Part shown: positions 8,849 through 16,298 of the stretch, piece after piece | Numbering within the stretch: position 1 is the first letter of the stretch | Layout: every line of letters begins with the position of its first letter | NCBI GenBank assembly: GCA_002409525.1 | Contig: DHNM01000001.1 | Location: 32,902 to 51,968 of the forward strand | From: Eubacterium sp. UBA5416 | GTDB lineage: Bacteria; Bacillota; Clostridia; Lachnospirales; Lachnospiraceae | Direction of reading: 5' to 3' | DNA length: 19,067 nucleotides | The notes under the pieces: model-generated | Database searches by the model: none | Told to the model about the DNA's origin: nothing | The model's input: the letters and a program-made list of their open reading frames with translations, nothing else | Position numbers and translations under genes: made by a program

Positions 8849-11608
8849 TTATTTGTTTTTCTTCTTTCCCAGGCGAATCTCTTCCATAGAATCCATCAGA
8901 TCTTTCGGAAGATGGTCAAACAGGTAATCCTTACTGTGCGGCTGCCGATTCAGATAAGTACCGGCAATCTCGATATTCGCATCCTGAACCTCTTCCTTAA
9001 ATTCTTTTGCAGACATGCGGATTGCCCCCTGCCCCATAATGATGATCTGCTCTAAGGCATCCGAAGTCGCAACCGTCAGATTATATCTGTGATCAATTCT
9101 GTGCACCGCTTTCTCAATGTACTGGTCAGCGGTCTCTGCCTCCTTTGTATATACCACGTAAATGTTGTGATACTTCATCGTTTGCCCCGTATTTCCCTCC
9201 ACCTTATAGGCATCCAGAACCAGAATCAGCGTATTATTCTTATAGCCCTGATAGTTGGAAAGGATGTCCATCAGCTTCGATCTCGCCGCACCCAGATCAT
9301 AGGCGGCAAGGTCTCTTAGCTCTTCCCAGGAAAAGATAATATTATATCCATCCACCAGCAGATACTCCTGCCGCCCGCTATCTTCTTTCACACGGTTTTT
9401 CTCTGTTTTTTCTTTCTCTGCCGCACGCACGGTTTTTGCATTTCTGTTCTTCTTTCTCTCGGCCGTGCCATACGTCCGCTCGAAGATCTCTTTCAGCTCC
9501 TTATCCAGTTCCGAACTCTTTCCGATTTCTCCGTTCCCCGGGGATTTCCCATACTCTTGCTTGTTCCCGCGATTTCCTGTCTGCATATCCGTCGTATAAT
9601 TCTCCTGCTCACCTGGCCGGCCACATCTTATATCATCTGTCTTGATATGCATATAATCGCGCACCTGATTCCACGGAACCGGGAAGCCGGAACCATGAGC
9701 ACAAAATACAGAGGAAGCGGGATTATCCTGATCATGATTCGGATCATAACCGATTTTTTCAATCACTTCATCCGCATTATGGCAGCGCTTATATCCTTTC
9801 ACAGAGCAAAACAGCCTGCCTCTTCCCCTTGTATATGCCGTCACTTCTCTCTGATAATTTTGCATGGTGCTCACCGGTACCTCGCCGGTGAGAAAGGAAT
9901 ATTCACCCTGCGTCCCCGGCTCCGAAAAGCTGCCGCCCATTCTCTGTATATCCGAAATTCCTCTGCCCAGCATATCCGAGGGAATCTCTAATCGGTATTC
10001 ATAATATGGTTCCAGCAGAACGGATTTTGCCTGCATCAGCCCCTGACGCACCGCACGGTACGTCGCCTGCCGGAAGTCTCCGCCTTCCGTGTGTTTGATA
10101 TGTGCACGCCCGGTCAGCAGAGTCATCTTCATGTCGGTAATCTTGGAACCCGTCAGTACGCCCCGATGATTTTTCTCCTTAAGATGAGTCAAAATCAGTT
10201 TCTGCCAGTTTTTATCCAGGATATCCTCACTGCAGGCGCTCGAATATACGAGGCCGCTTCCGGGTTCGCCCGGCTCCATCAGAAGATGTACCTCGGCATA
10301 ATGTCTCAGAGGCTCAAAGTGCCCGACGCCTTCCACTGTGTTCTCAATGGTCTCTTTGTATACGATATTTCCAGATCCAAAGCCGGCAGTTACACCGAAT
10401 CTCTCCTGAATCAGATCTTTTAAAATTTCGATCTGCACTTCTCCCATCACCTGCGCGTGAATCTCCTGCAGTTCTTCATCCCAGACAATGTGAAGCAGCG
10501 GCTCCTCTTCCTCCAGATCGCGCAGATTTCGCAGCATTTGATGCTGATCCGTTCCCTCCGGAAACAGAATCCGGTAAGTCAGAACCGGTTCCAGCATGGG
10601 GAGTTCTCCGCTTTCCCTTTCACATCCAAGCCCCTGACCGGAATAGGTGCTGCTAAGTCCTGTGACAGCACAGACTGTTCCCGCGGGTACTTCTTTTTCC
10701 ATCCGATAAGCGGAACCGGAATAGAGACGGATCTGATCCGCTTTTTCCTCCCAAATGGCCTCTTCATCAAAATCTCCGTCAGAGCCAGTCGGCCGGTTGG
10801 TCAGCGGCATCTTCACCTTCAGACTGCCCCCTGTCACTTTCAGGTGTGTCAGCCTGGTGCCTGAATCGTCTCTGCTGATCTTATATACACGGGCTCCAAA
10901 TTCTTCGGGATAGGACGGAGCCTGCGTATAGTTTTCGATTCCATCCAGCAAATCCCGAATGCCTTCTGTCTTAAGGGCAGAACCAAAACAGCAGGGAAAG
11001 ACTTTCCGCTTCGCGATCAGCCCGGTAATCTTTGCTTTGGATATATTTCCTTTGGTCAGATACTCGTCCAAAGTTTTCTCATCACACGTTGCAAGGCTTT
11101 CCAAAAACTCTTTCTGACTCGGACATCCTGTAAAATCCAGGCATCTCTCGTCAAGCCTTCTCTGGATTTCTTCCATGAGCAGGCCGCGGTCTGTCCCCGG
11201 CTGGTCCATCTTATTGATAAACAAAAAGGTCGGGATCTGATATTTTTTCAGAAGCTTCCAGAGCGTTTCCACATGTCCCTGTACGCCGTCGGCCCCGCTT
11301 ATCACTAATATGGCATAATCCAAAACCTGCAGTGTGCGCTCCATTTCCGCAGAAAAATCCACATGTCCCGGAGTGTCCAGTAGTGTCACTTCCTTATCGC
11401 CAAGAGCAAATTCCGCCTGCTTGGAGAATATGGTGATTCCCCTGTTTTTCTCCAATTCATATGTGTCTAAAAAAGCATCCCTGTGATCAACCCTGCCCAG
11501 TTTTCTGATACTTCCGGTCAGATAAAGCATGCTTTCTGCCAGTGTCGTTTTCCCGGCATCCACATGAGCCAGTATGCCAATCACCAGTTTCTTTGTATTT
11601 TCAATCAT
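8849..11608 (-). CDS. TetM/EF-G-like ribosomal GTPase fused to a YacP/Rae1-type NYN nuclease
   Basis: Predicted cytoplasmic ribosome-binding protein of 919 residues, against about 640 for TetM. Residues 1-650 form a complete translational GTPase of the ribosomal-protection lineage: G1 AHVDAGKTT (14-22), G2 RGITI (56-60), G3 DTPGH (78-82), G4 NKMD (132-135), then domains II-V ending near VFCAHGSGF (634-642). The domain IV loop is GRAHIKHTEGGDFR (500-513) and lacks the Tyr-Tyr-Ser-Pro stretch of TetM, so tetracycline resistance is doubtful. A charged linker (about 655-745) contains ELKEIFERTYG. Residues 748-905 match B. subtilis YacP: LLVDGYN (Asp753), VLDAY (Asp799), ETAD (Asp828), ATSD (Asp850), GQGAIRMSA. 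In B. subtilis, Rae1 cleaves mRNA in the ribosomal A site. The start agrees with TetM's N-terminus, though the ribosome site is weak. I infer GTPase-guided mRNA cleavage or rescue. Confidence 0.9.
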   Translation of the reverse strand: MIENTKKLVIGILAHVDAGKTTLAESMLYLTGSIRKLGRVDHRDAFLDTYELEKNRGITIFSKQAEFALGDKEVTLLDTPGHVDFSAEMERTLQVLDYAILVISGADGVQGHVETLWKLLKKYQIPTFLFINKMDQPGTDRGLLMEEIQRRLDERCLDFTGCPSQKEFLESLATCDEKTLDEYLTKGNISKAKITGLIAKRKVFPCCFGSALKTEGIRDLLDGIENYTQAPSYPEEFGARVYKISRDDSGTRLTHLKVTGGSLKVKMPLTNRPTGSDGDFDEEAIWEEKADQIRLYSGSAYRMEKEVPAGTVCAVTGLSSTYSGQGLGCERESGELPMLEPVLTYRILFPEGTDQHQMLRNLRDLEEEEPLLHIVWDEELQEIHAQVMGEVQIEILKDLIQERFGVTAGFGSGNIVYKETIENTVEGVGHFEPLRHYAEVHLLMEPGEPGSGLVYSSACSEDILDKNWQKLILTHLKEKNHRGVLTGSKITDMKMTLLTGRAHIKHTEGGDFRQATYRAVRQGLMQAKSVLLEPYYEYRLEIPSDMLGRGISDIQRMGGSFSEPGTQGEYSFLTGEVPVSTMQNYQREVTAYTRGRGRLFCSVKGYKRCHNADEVIEKIGYDPNHDQDNPASSVFCAHGSGFPVPWNQVRDYMHIKTDDIRCGRPGEQENYTTDMQTGNRGNKQEYGKSPGNGEIGKSSELDKELKEIFERTYGTAERKKNRNAKTVRAAEKEKTEKNRVKEDSGRQEYLLVDGYNIIFSWEELRDLAAYDLGAARSKLMDILSNYQGYKNNTLILVLDAYKVEGNTGQTMKYHNIYVVYTKEAETADQYIEKAVHRIDHRYNLTVATSDALEQIIIMGQGAIRMSAKEFKEEVQDANIEIAGTYLNRQPHSKDYLFDHLPKDLMDSMEEIRLGKKKNK

Positions 11609-11639
11609 ATCTCATCATCCATTCGTAGTCGTTAACATA

Positions 11640-11669
11640 AGAATACCACGAATCGGTGAGTGATGGCAA
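11640..11669 (-). promoter_or_regulatory. Candidate promoter of the GTPase-nuclease gene
   Basis: The minus strand has TTGCCA (11669-11664) and TATTCT (11645-11640) separated by 18 bases, within the 105-base gap after the exporter gene. Transcription would give a leader of roughly 25-30 bases. Six-base arms ATTCGT/ACGAAT flank the -10 region and might bind a regulator, but are short. No clear terminator separates the gene from the exporters, so readthrough is also possible. Confidence 0.4.
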
Positions 11670-11713
11670 GTTGTGCCCTGAGCAGCCACAGTTTTTTGAG
11701 ATAGAACACACGC

Positions 11714-13306
11714 TTAGGTTAATACAAGATTCTTCGTAGCGATTCCCATGGCAGCTGTGTCATGTGTAACAATAATAATCATATGGGTTTTAGCAATGCT
11801 TTTAATCAGCAGCAGTAAATCATCCCTGTTTTCCTGATCCAGCGAGGCTGTCGGTTCATCCAAAACTAATATCTCAGCTTTTTTGTAAAGAGCCCGCGCG
11901 ATGGAAATCCTTTGTCTTTGTCCCCCTGAAATGGTTTCATTGGAACTGTTAACGACTGTATTTTGTTTTTGATGTAAGGATTCCACCCAGCCCTGAAGGT
12001 TGACACTTTCCAGAATACGGGTGATGGTACCGCTGTCGTTATTTTCATCAAAGGATGAAATATTCTGGGTAATGGTACCGGTTATTAATTGGGAGTTCTG
12101 ATCTACATATGCGACATTGTTCCTTAATAGTGCAATATCTGCCTTCTCCTGATTGATTCTGATCTCTCCGCTGTTTTGGCTGTAAATTCCGGCTATTATT
12201 TTTGATAACGTGCTTTTCCCGGCTCCTATATTTCCGGTTATCACTAAGATATCGCCCTTTTCCAGATCAAAATTGATATCATTAAGGACCATACTGTCAT
12301 TGCTATAGGAAAATCCCAGATGAGTGGCTGCAAGCTGATTAATTTCCTGCGGCAGGGTCTTTATTACCGTTTCTTTTTCACTGTTTTGCAGTTCCTCATA
12401 GCGCTTTGCACTGATTCCTACCTTGATGAAAGAAATGGAAGACTGGTAGATCGACATACAGGTATCACCGATAAAACTGGTCATATTGATTAAAGATATA
12501 ATGGTTCCTACGTCAAGCTTAATGACAACTAAACCAAGGATGATAACAAGCACCTCCCTTAGGGTATTACAGGTAAACATGATAAGCTGGCACAGGTAAT
12601 CTATTTTTTCATTCTTTTTCTCAAGTACCTTCCGTTCCTCTGTTATCTTTTTGTAGTCCTGATATAGCTTCCTTGAGTTTTTTAAGAAGCCCAGCATGGG
12701 AATCATTCTATGTATGCCCAGCAACAGGTCTGTTCCCCTGTCATTTGCAGATACCAGCTGTTCTTCTATTTTGTATTTCTTTTTCATCAATACAATAGCA
12801 ACGGCAGACAGCAAACTTAGCAGCATCACTGTAAGATAGATGACCGGACTAATAGACAGGATTACAATGCTCATAGTGATGAATATAACGATTACCTGGA
12901 CAAAATCCCGGAACTGATTCAACAGGAAGTTTACAATATGATCAACATCTGTTGTGATGTTTGATGTCAGCTTTCCTTTACCGGTTCTGTCTTTCATATC
13001 CATCTTACTGTAGATGAAAGCTTTCGCAACCTCTGTACGTATTGTGGCTCCTGCCGCCAGGGTTGCCTTATTCGCATAATGTGCGCCAAAGTAATAAATA
13101 AGTAAGGATAGAAACAGCAACCCGGTTAAAATAAGAGAATCATTGATGTAAGACCGGTCTCCATATATAATAAAGTTAGTCATACAGGTTGCTATAAAAG
13201 ACGCAGAGATTGCAGAAATGCTTATACCAATTGATAAGACAATATTTAAAAGGATAATCGCTTTCTTATCTTTGATTACAGCGAATAAAGTACGCACACT
13301 TTTCAT
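11714..13306 (-). CDS. ABC exporter half-transporter (membrane domain fused to ATPase), second of pair
   Basis: 530-residue half-exporter. An N-terminal membrane domain with about six hydrophobic segments (near 16-40, 56-75, 134-155, 156-175, 240-262, 265-285) is fused to a nucleotide-binding domain from about 325. Motifs are complete: Walker A GNIGAGKST (358-366), Q-loop Gln403, signature ISGGQRQR (459-466), Walker B ILVLDEP with catalytic Glu484, and His515 in THD. No N-terminal C39 peptidase domain is present, so any peptide cargo would not be cleaved by this protein. It lies 15 bases after the 20-codon ORF and has TGGAG eight bases before its ATG. It probably forms a heterodimer with the 525-residue half-exporter. 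Cargo is unknown; peptide, lipid or drug are all possible for this fold. Confidence 0.93.
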   Translation of the reverse strand: MKSVRTLFAVIKDKKAIILLNIVLSIGISISAISASFIATCMTNFIIYGDRSYINDSLILTGLLFLSLLIYYFGAHYANKATLAAGATIRTEVAKAFIYSKMDMKDRTGKGKLTSNITTDVDHIVNFLLNQFRDFVQVIVIFITMSIVILSISPVIYLTVMLLSLLSAVAIVLMKKKYKIEEQLVSANDRGTDLLLGIHRMIPMLGFLKNSRKLYQDYKKITEERKVLEKKNEKIDYLCQLIMFTCNTLREVLVIILGLVVIKLDVGTIISLINMTSFIGDTCMSIYQSSISFIKVGISAKRYEELQNSEKETVIKTLPQEINQLAATHLGFSYSNDSMVLNDINFDLEKGDILVITGNIGAGKSTLSKIIAGIYSQNSGEIRINQEKADIALLRNNVAYVDQNSQLITGTITQNISSFDENNDSGTITRILESVNLQGWVESLHQKQNTVVNSSNETISGGQRQRISIARALYKKAEILVLDEPTASLDQENRDDLLLLIKSIAKTHMIIIVTHDTAAMGIATKNLVLT

Positions 13307-13321
13307 TCTTTTACTCCATTT

Positions 13322-13384
13322 CTAAACTATTTTACCTGTCATGGGCAGAAGTTTCTGTATTCTTACGGACGGAAGTTTTTTCAT
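13322..13384 (-). CDS. Possible 20-residue peptide encoded between the two exporter halves
   Basis: A tiny frame, MKKLPSVRIQKLLPMTGKIV, whose ATG overlaps the stop of the upstream exporter as ATGA (13384-13381). Its TAG is 15 bases before the next exporter's ATG. It has no separate ribosome site, so expression would depend on translational coupling. The peptide is basic (five Lys/Arg, no acidic residue) and has no cysteine. It could be exporter cargo, a coupling leader or a chance frame; it lies within the inverted repeat at 13334-13391, which offers another explanation for the sequence here. I know of no matching family. Confidence 0.35.
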   Translation of the reverse strand: MKKLPSVRIQKLLPMTGKIV

Positions 13385-13391
13385 GACAGGT
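13334..13391. repeat. 10-bp perfect inverted repeat between the exporter genes
   Basis: ACCTGTCATG at 13334-13343 is exactly complementary to CATGACAGGT at 13382-13391, with 38 bases between the arms. Two further G-T pairs could extend the stem inward. The right arm covers the last codons and stop of the 525-residue exporter and the start of the 20-codon ORF, so a folded transcript would hide that start. A 10-bp repeat at this spacing could arise by chance about once in a window this size; the position is what draws attention. Confidence 0.6.
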
Positions 13392-14958
13392 TAATAATAT
13401 TTCCGGCACTTTGAATGATCTCCTGATCATGTGTTGAGATAATTACCATGGATCGTTTCGATAATCTGTTAATCTCATTGATGAGTTTTTGCCTGTTCTG
13501 AACATTTAGAGATTTGGTTGGCTCATCCATTATAATGACAGGGGCATTGCAAAACAGCCCTCTAAGGATCCCTATTGTCTCCTTTTGCCCGCCGGAAAGC
13601 ATATTGATATTACCTGCATCCTTCCAGAAATAATTATGATTCTGAAATACTTTTTCATATTCGACCTCCAGTCGCTCTTCCGTAATTGTTTCATCGGCTA
13701 ACTGGCAATTATAAAAAGCCCCTTCGTTTTTTATGTAATACTCCTCCTGGGGTATATAAGATATCAGATGATGTAATTCCGAAATATCAATTTCCCTGCC
13801 GTCTGCAAAACAGTTACCACTCTTTACCGGCAGGATTCCCAATAATGTTTTGATTAAGGTACTCTTCCCTGATCCGCTTTCGCCTACCATGACATTAGGC
13901 ACTCCCGGTACAAACTTACAGGTGATGCGTTTATGAAATTGATCTTTCCCATAACCAATTTCAACTTCTTTAAGACTTAGTTCTTCTTTTATCGGAATCT
14001 CTATCCCATGGGCAGCATCTTTTGTATCATCCTCTAATGCCATAACCCGGTCAAGAGAGGAAATTGCCGATTCAGACTGCTTTAGGACAGAAAGCTTTGT
14101 CATAACATTCATAACCTGCCTGGTAAGAAAAAAGAACATAAACATTGATATAATGCTGCTGCCAACATTCTTGCCGCTTAAGGTTGCTGAGATACAGGGG
14201 ACCAATACCATGATTCCGCAATTGATGAATTGCTGCAATATTGTAATGATATTTTGATAGTCCAGCTTCTTAAGTTCCAAGCCAGCTATATTTTTTGAAA
14301 TTCCGGCAATACCGGTTTCCATTTTTTTCTCCATAAAATAGCTTTTCACAATCTCAAGGCTGTCGTACACATTTTGAATAAAGGAAATTGACTTCTTCTC
14401 CTGTTCAAATACCTTTCTCTGTTTATCCGTCAGCGGCTTGCAGGCAACGTTAACAAGAAACATTGCAAGTATTAAGCCGATTTCAACAAGAAGCATGAGA
14501 AAGCTGACAGAAACCGTGATGTACACAGACCCTGCTGCAAATAAAATCAACGACATCATAATAGAGATACGTGCACTGATCCAATCTTTAGCTTTAGGAA
14601 TATTTTTATTTATCTCCATATACTCATCTTGGGGAATTCCACAGGTCGCAGAAGCTTTGCCGGTCCATAGTTTATCAGCCAATGTATTTCTGACCCTTTC
14701 CTGTAGGCCAGCGTAGAAATAATTTGAAAATAAATTGCTAATAAAAGAAAGCAAAAGATTTACAGCAATAAATGCAGCCAGAAAACAGATTAAAAATAAA
14801 TTTCCTTCCTGATCCACAAAGGAATTAATGACATTTTCCAGAACAGGATAATAAATAAAACTAAAAATCCCGGATAGAAAGGGAATAAAAAGTACAAAAA
14901 AAGCAAAATAGAGTTTTCGTGACTTGATGTATTTCTTAAAGTAATCCTCCATATTCAT
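13381..14958 (-). CDS. ABC exporter half-transporter (membrane domain fused to ATPase), first of pair
   Basis: 525-residue half-exporter and probable partner of the 530-residue protein encoded next. Hydrophobic segments occur near 16-40, 55-75, 132-152, 154-173, 240-260 and 265-285. The nucleotide-binding domain starts near 325: Walker A GESGSGKST (359-367), Q-loop Gln404, signature LSGGQKE (454-460), Walker B VIIMDEP with Glu479, and His510 in STHD. Both halves of the pair keep the catalytic Glu, so neither ATP site is obviously dead. There are two possible starts: ATG at 14958, which forms an ATGA overlap with the stop of the 57-codon ORF, and ATG six bases later (14952), better spaced from AAGGG. 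No peptidase domain is present. Cargo is not identifiable. Confidence 0.93.
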   Translation of the reverse strand: MNMEDYFKKYIKSRKLYFAFFVLFIPFLSGIFSFIYYPVLENVINSFVDQEGNLFLICFLAAFIAVNLLLSFISNLFSNYFYAGLQERVRNTLADKLWTGKASATCGIPQDEYMEINKNIPKAKDWISARISIMMSLILFAAGSVYITVSVSFLMLLVEIGLILAMFLVNVACKPLTDKQRKVFEQEKKSISFIQNVYDSLEIVKSYFMEKKMETGIAGISKNIAGLELKKLDYQNIITILQQFINCGIMVLVPCISATLSGKNVGSSIISMFMFFFLTRQVMNVMTKLSVLKQSESAISSLDRVMALEDDTKDAAHGIEIPIKEELSLKEVEIGYGKDQFHKRITCKFVPGVPNVMVGESGSGKSTLIKTLLGILPVKSGNCFADGREIDISELHHLISYIPQEEYYIKNEGAFYNCQLADETITEERLEVEYEKVFQNHNYFWKDAGNINMLSGGQKETIGILRGLFCNAPVIIMDEPTKSLNVQNRQKLINEINRLSKRSMVIISTHDQEIIQSAGNIINLS

Positions 14959-15128
14959 TCGCCCTTTTCTTTCATATTCAAAATTTTTTTAACGATGGAA
15001 TTATCTGAAATACTATATTGTTTTCTGTAAACGAGATTATTAATCGCACAATTACCTTGAATGCAAATATTAAGTATTTTAAGGCTTTTAGCAAGCCCGT
15101 TAATTATTATTTCATCAGCTTGAACCAT
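14955..15128 (-). CDS. Small 57-residue protein, unknown, coupled to the exporter
   Basis: A frame too short for many gene callers. It begins MVQADEIIINGLAKSLKILN, has Cys22 and Cys27 in a CIQGNC stretch, and ends basic (IVKKILNMKEKGE). Its TGA overlaps the exporter ATG as ATGA (14958-14955), the usual sign of translational coupling. The start is weak: AAGGG is only two bases from the ATG. The frame is open and continuous with the upstream methyltransferase frame across that gene's TAG, so it could also be the remains of a longer protein. The two cysteines and neighbouring exporters make a cargo or accessory peptide conceivable; I recognise no family. Confidence 0.5.
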   Translation of the reverse strand: MVQADEIIINGLAKSLKILNICIQGNCAINNLVYRKQYSISDNSIVKKILNMKEKGE

Positions 15129-15170
15129 GCCCTTCCATTTTTCGTCTTCTATACACTACTTAATCGCACA
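15040..15170. repeat. Two copies of TTAATCGCACA, 120 bp apart
   Basis: The 11-base sequence TTAATCGCACA occurs at 15040-15050 and 15160-15170. The distance is exactly 40 codons, so the minus-strand copies are read in the same frame: CAIK at the end of the methyltransferase and CAIN within the 57-residue protein. It may mark a small duplication or an old recombination joint at the methyltransferase 3' end. Confidence 0.6.
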
Positions 15171-16196
15171 TATTGTTACTTCTGACCGATTATAATACAA
15201 CTGCCTAATCATAACCGTTTCGAACTTTCTGCCAAAAACCTTCCGAGCGATATTAATTCGTTTCATTGCTCCACTCTTAGGAAGCTTAAGTGTCATCAGA
15301 CAGATACCCCCCCCCCGCAGTTGCTCACTCATCTCGCAGGTAATATCCACGGATTGATTCGTATCCATTTTCATGTCATTTACCATAATATCATATTGAG
15401 AAAAGGACTCGATCGTAGCAAACTTTTGGGCTGTCATCTGATAATGTTTAACATTCTTCAGTTTCAATACATCCTCACTTAAATCGGCAGGATCTACAGC
15501 ATCTACAAGTACACCCTGTTGACTTAAATAGTGTGTCCATCCCCCCGGAGCAGCTCCAAGATCGAGAGCTCGCATCCCTTCTGAAATCTGTACATTGAAA
15601 ACTTTACATGCCTCTTCGATTTTAAATTCAGATCTGCAAATAACATCATTCGATTTTGAATAAAACAGAACGCCCCCTGTCCAATCACTAACATTATCCT
15701 CTAAAAATGAAATTCCCATATATGCAGAATTGTCATAAACCGTTAGAGAAACCGATATCATTGCATCTTGAGGCGAAATGATATATCCTCTGTCCTGTAA
15801 AAAATCCGCCAATAAAGTTGTCAATTCCTTATTAGAATAATCCTTAGGAACTGCGGAATCTATTCTACACTGACATACTATTTTTTCTGATAGAGCCAAC
15901 ATCGGTAGCAGTTTTTCCAACATAGATGCATATGTATCAAAATCCGAACGCTTTCCACAAATGTCACTTTTGTACATAAACGGATGTATATGTAGTAAAA
16001 AAACAAAACTTTCTTTATGTATTTCCTCTACAGCCGTAGCATAATCATTCACATAAAAAGCTGCTGAAGACTTTCCTCTAATCTTCAATTCTATTCCATC
16101 GAGCCTTGAATTCATTTCATTGAACAATAATGGTTCATCCAAAGGCTTATAAGTTGCAATAAATCCAAGTGCATTGCAGTAATTTCTCTTGTCCAT
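15156..16196 (-). CDS. FtsJ/RlmM-like RNA 2'-O-methyltransferase
   Basis: SAM-dependent methyltransferase of 346 residues, predicted to methylate a ribose 2'-OH in RNA, probably rRNA. An N-terminal half without a firm assignment (about 1-180, possibly THUMP-like as in RlmM) precedes a Rossmann domain. Motif I is LDLGAAPGGW (211-220), typical of FtsJ/RlmM. The K-D-K-E tetrad can be placed as Lys192 (RSEFK), Asp274 (VNDM), Lys304 (MTLKLP) and Glu339 (RSEV). Just before the second lysine the gene contains ten consecutive G (15307-15316), read as RGGG; a one-base slip would remove Lys304 and Glu339. The start at 16196 has only a distant AAGGA (about 16 bases away), so translation may be weak. It precedes the small ORF and exporters by 27 bases. 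The precise RNA target is unknown. Confidence 0.85.
   Translation of the reverse strand: MDKRNYCNALGFIATYKPLDEPLLFNEMNSRLDGIELKIRGKSSAAFYVNDYATAVEEIHKESFVFLLHIHPFMYKSDICGKRSDFDTYASMLEKLLPMLALSEKIVCQCRIDSAVPKDYSNKELTTLLADFLQDRGYIISPQDAMISVSLTVYDNSAYMGISFLEDNVSDWTGGVLFYSKSNDVICRSEFKIEEACKVFNVQISEGMRALDLGAAPGGWTHYLSQQGVLVDAVDPADLSEDVLKLKNVKHYQMTAQKFATIESFSQYDIMVNDMKMDTNQSVDITCEMSEQLRGGGICLMTLKLPKSGAMKRINIARKVFGRKFETVMIRQLYYNRSEVTICAIK
15307..15316 (-). repeat. Run of ten G in the methyltransferase coding strand
   Basis: Ten C on the plus strand, hence poly-G in the mRNA, are read CGG GGG GGG GGT. Runs of this length slip during replication and are known phase-variation sites in other bacteria. 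Here a gain or loss of one G would frameshift the gene before catalytic Lys304. Confidence 0.9.
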
Positions 16197-16260
16197 ATTA
16201 AAGTGATTTAATTCCTTTCCTTTTAGCCAACTCTTTCGTCAATTTTATTGTAGTGATTAC

Positions 16261-16269
16261 ATGATACCA
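16261..16269 (-). promoter_or_regulatory. Candidate extended -10 promoter for the methyltransferase-exporter cluster
   Basis: The minus strand reads TGG-TATCAT, matching the extended -10 pattern TGnTATnAT, about 65 bases before the methyltransferase ATG. No good -35 lies 16-18 bases upstream (C-rich there). The element resembles the one before the mannosidase operon (TGGTATGAT). Confidence 0.35.
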
Positions 16270-16298
16270 TAAAACAGCTTGAATGGGGGTTTTTTTTT

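Noticed and set aside
9557..9991. 144-codon plus-strand frame antisense to the GTPase linker and domain V
   Set aside because: Shadow of the real gene; no recognisable motif and no ribosome site.
11621..11653. ATTCGT/ACGAAT arms around the candidate GTPase-nuclease -10
   Set aside because: Six-base arms 21 bases apart are too likely by chance to list as an operator.
11670..11713. Terminator after the second exporter gene
   Set aside because: Only four-base TGTG/CACA arms and no U-run after them.
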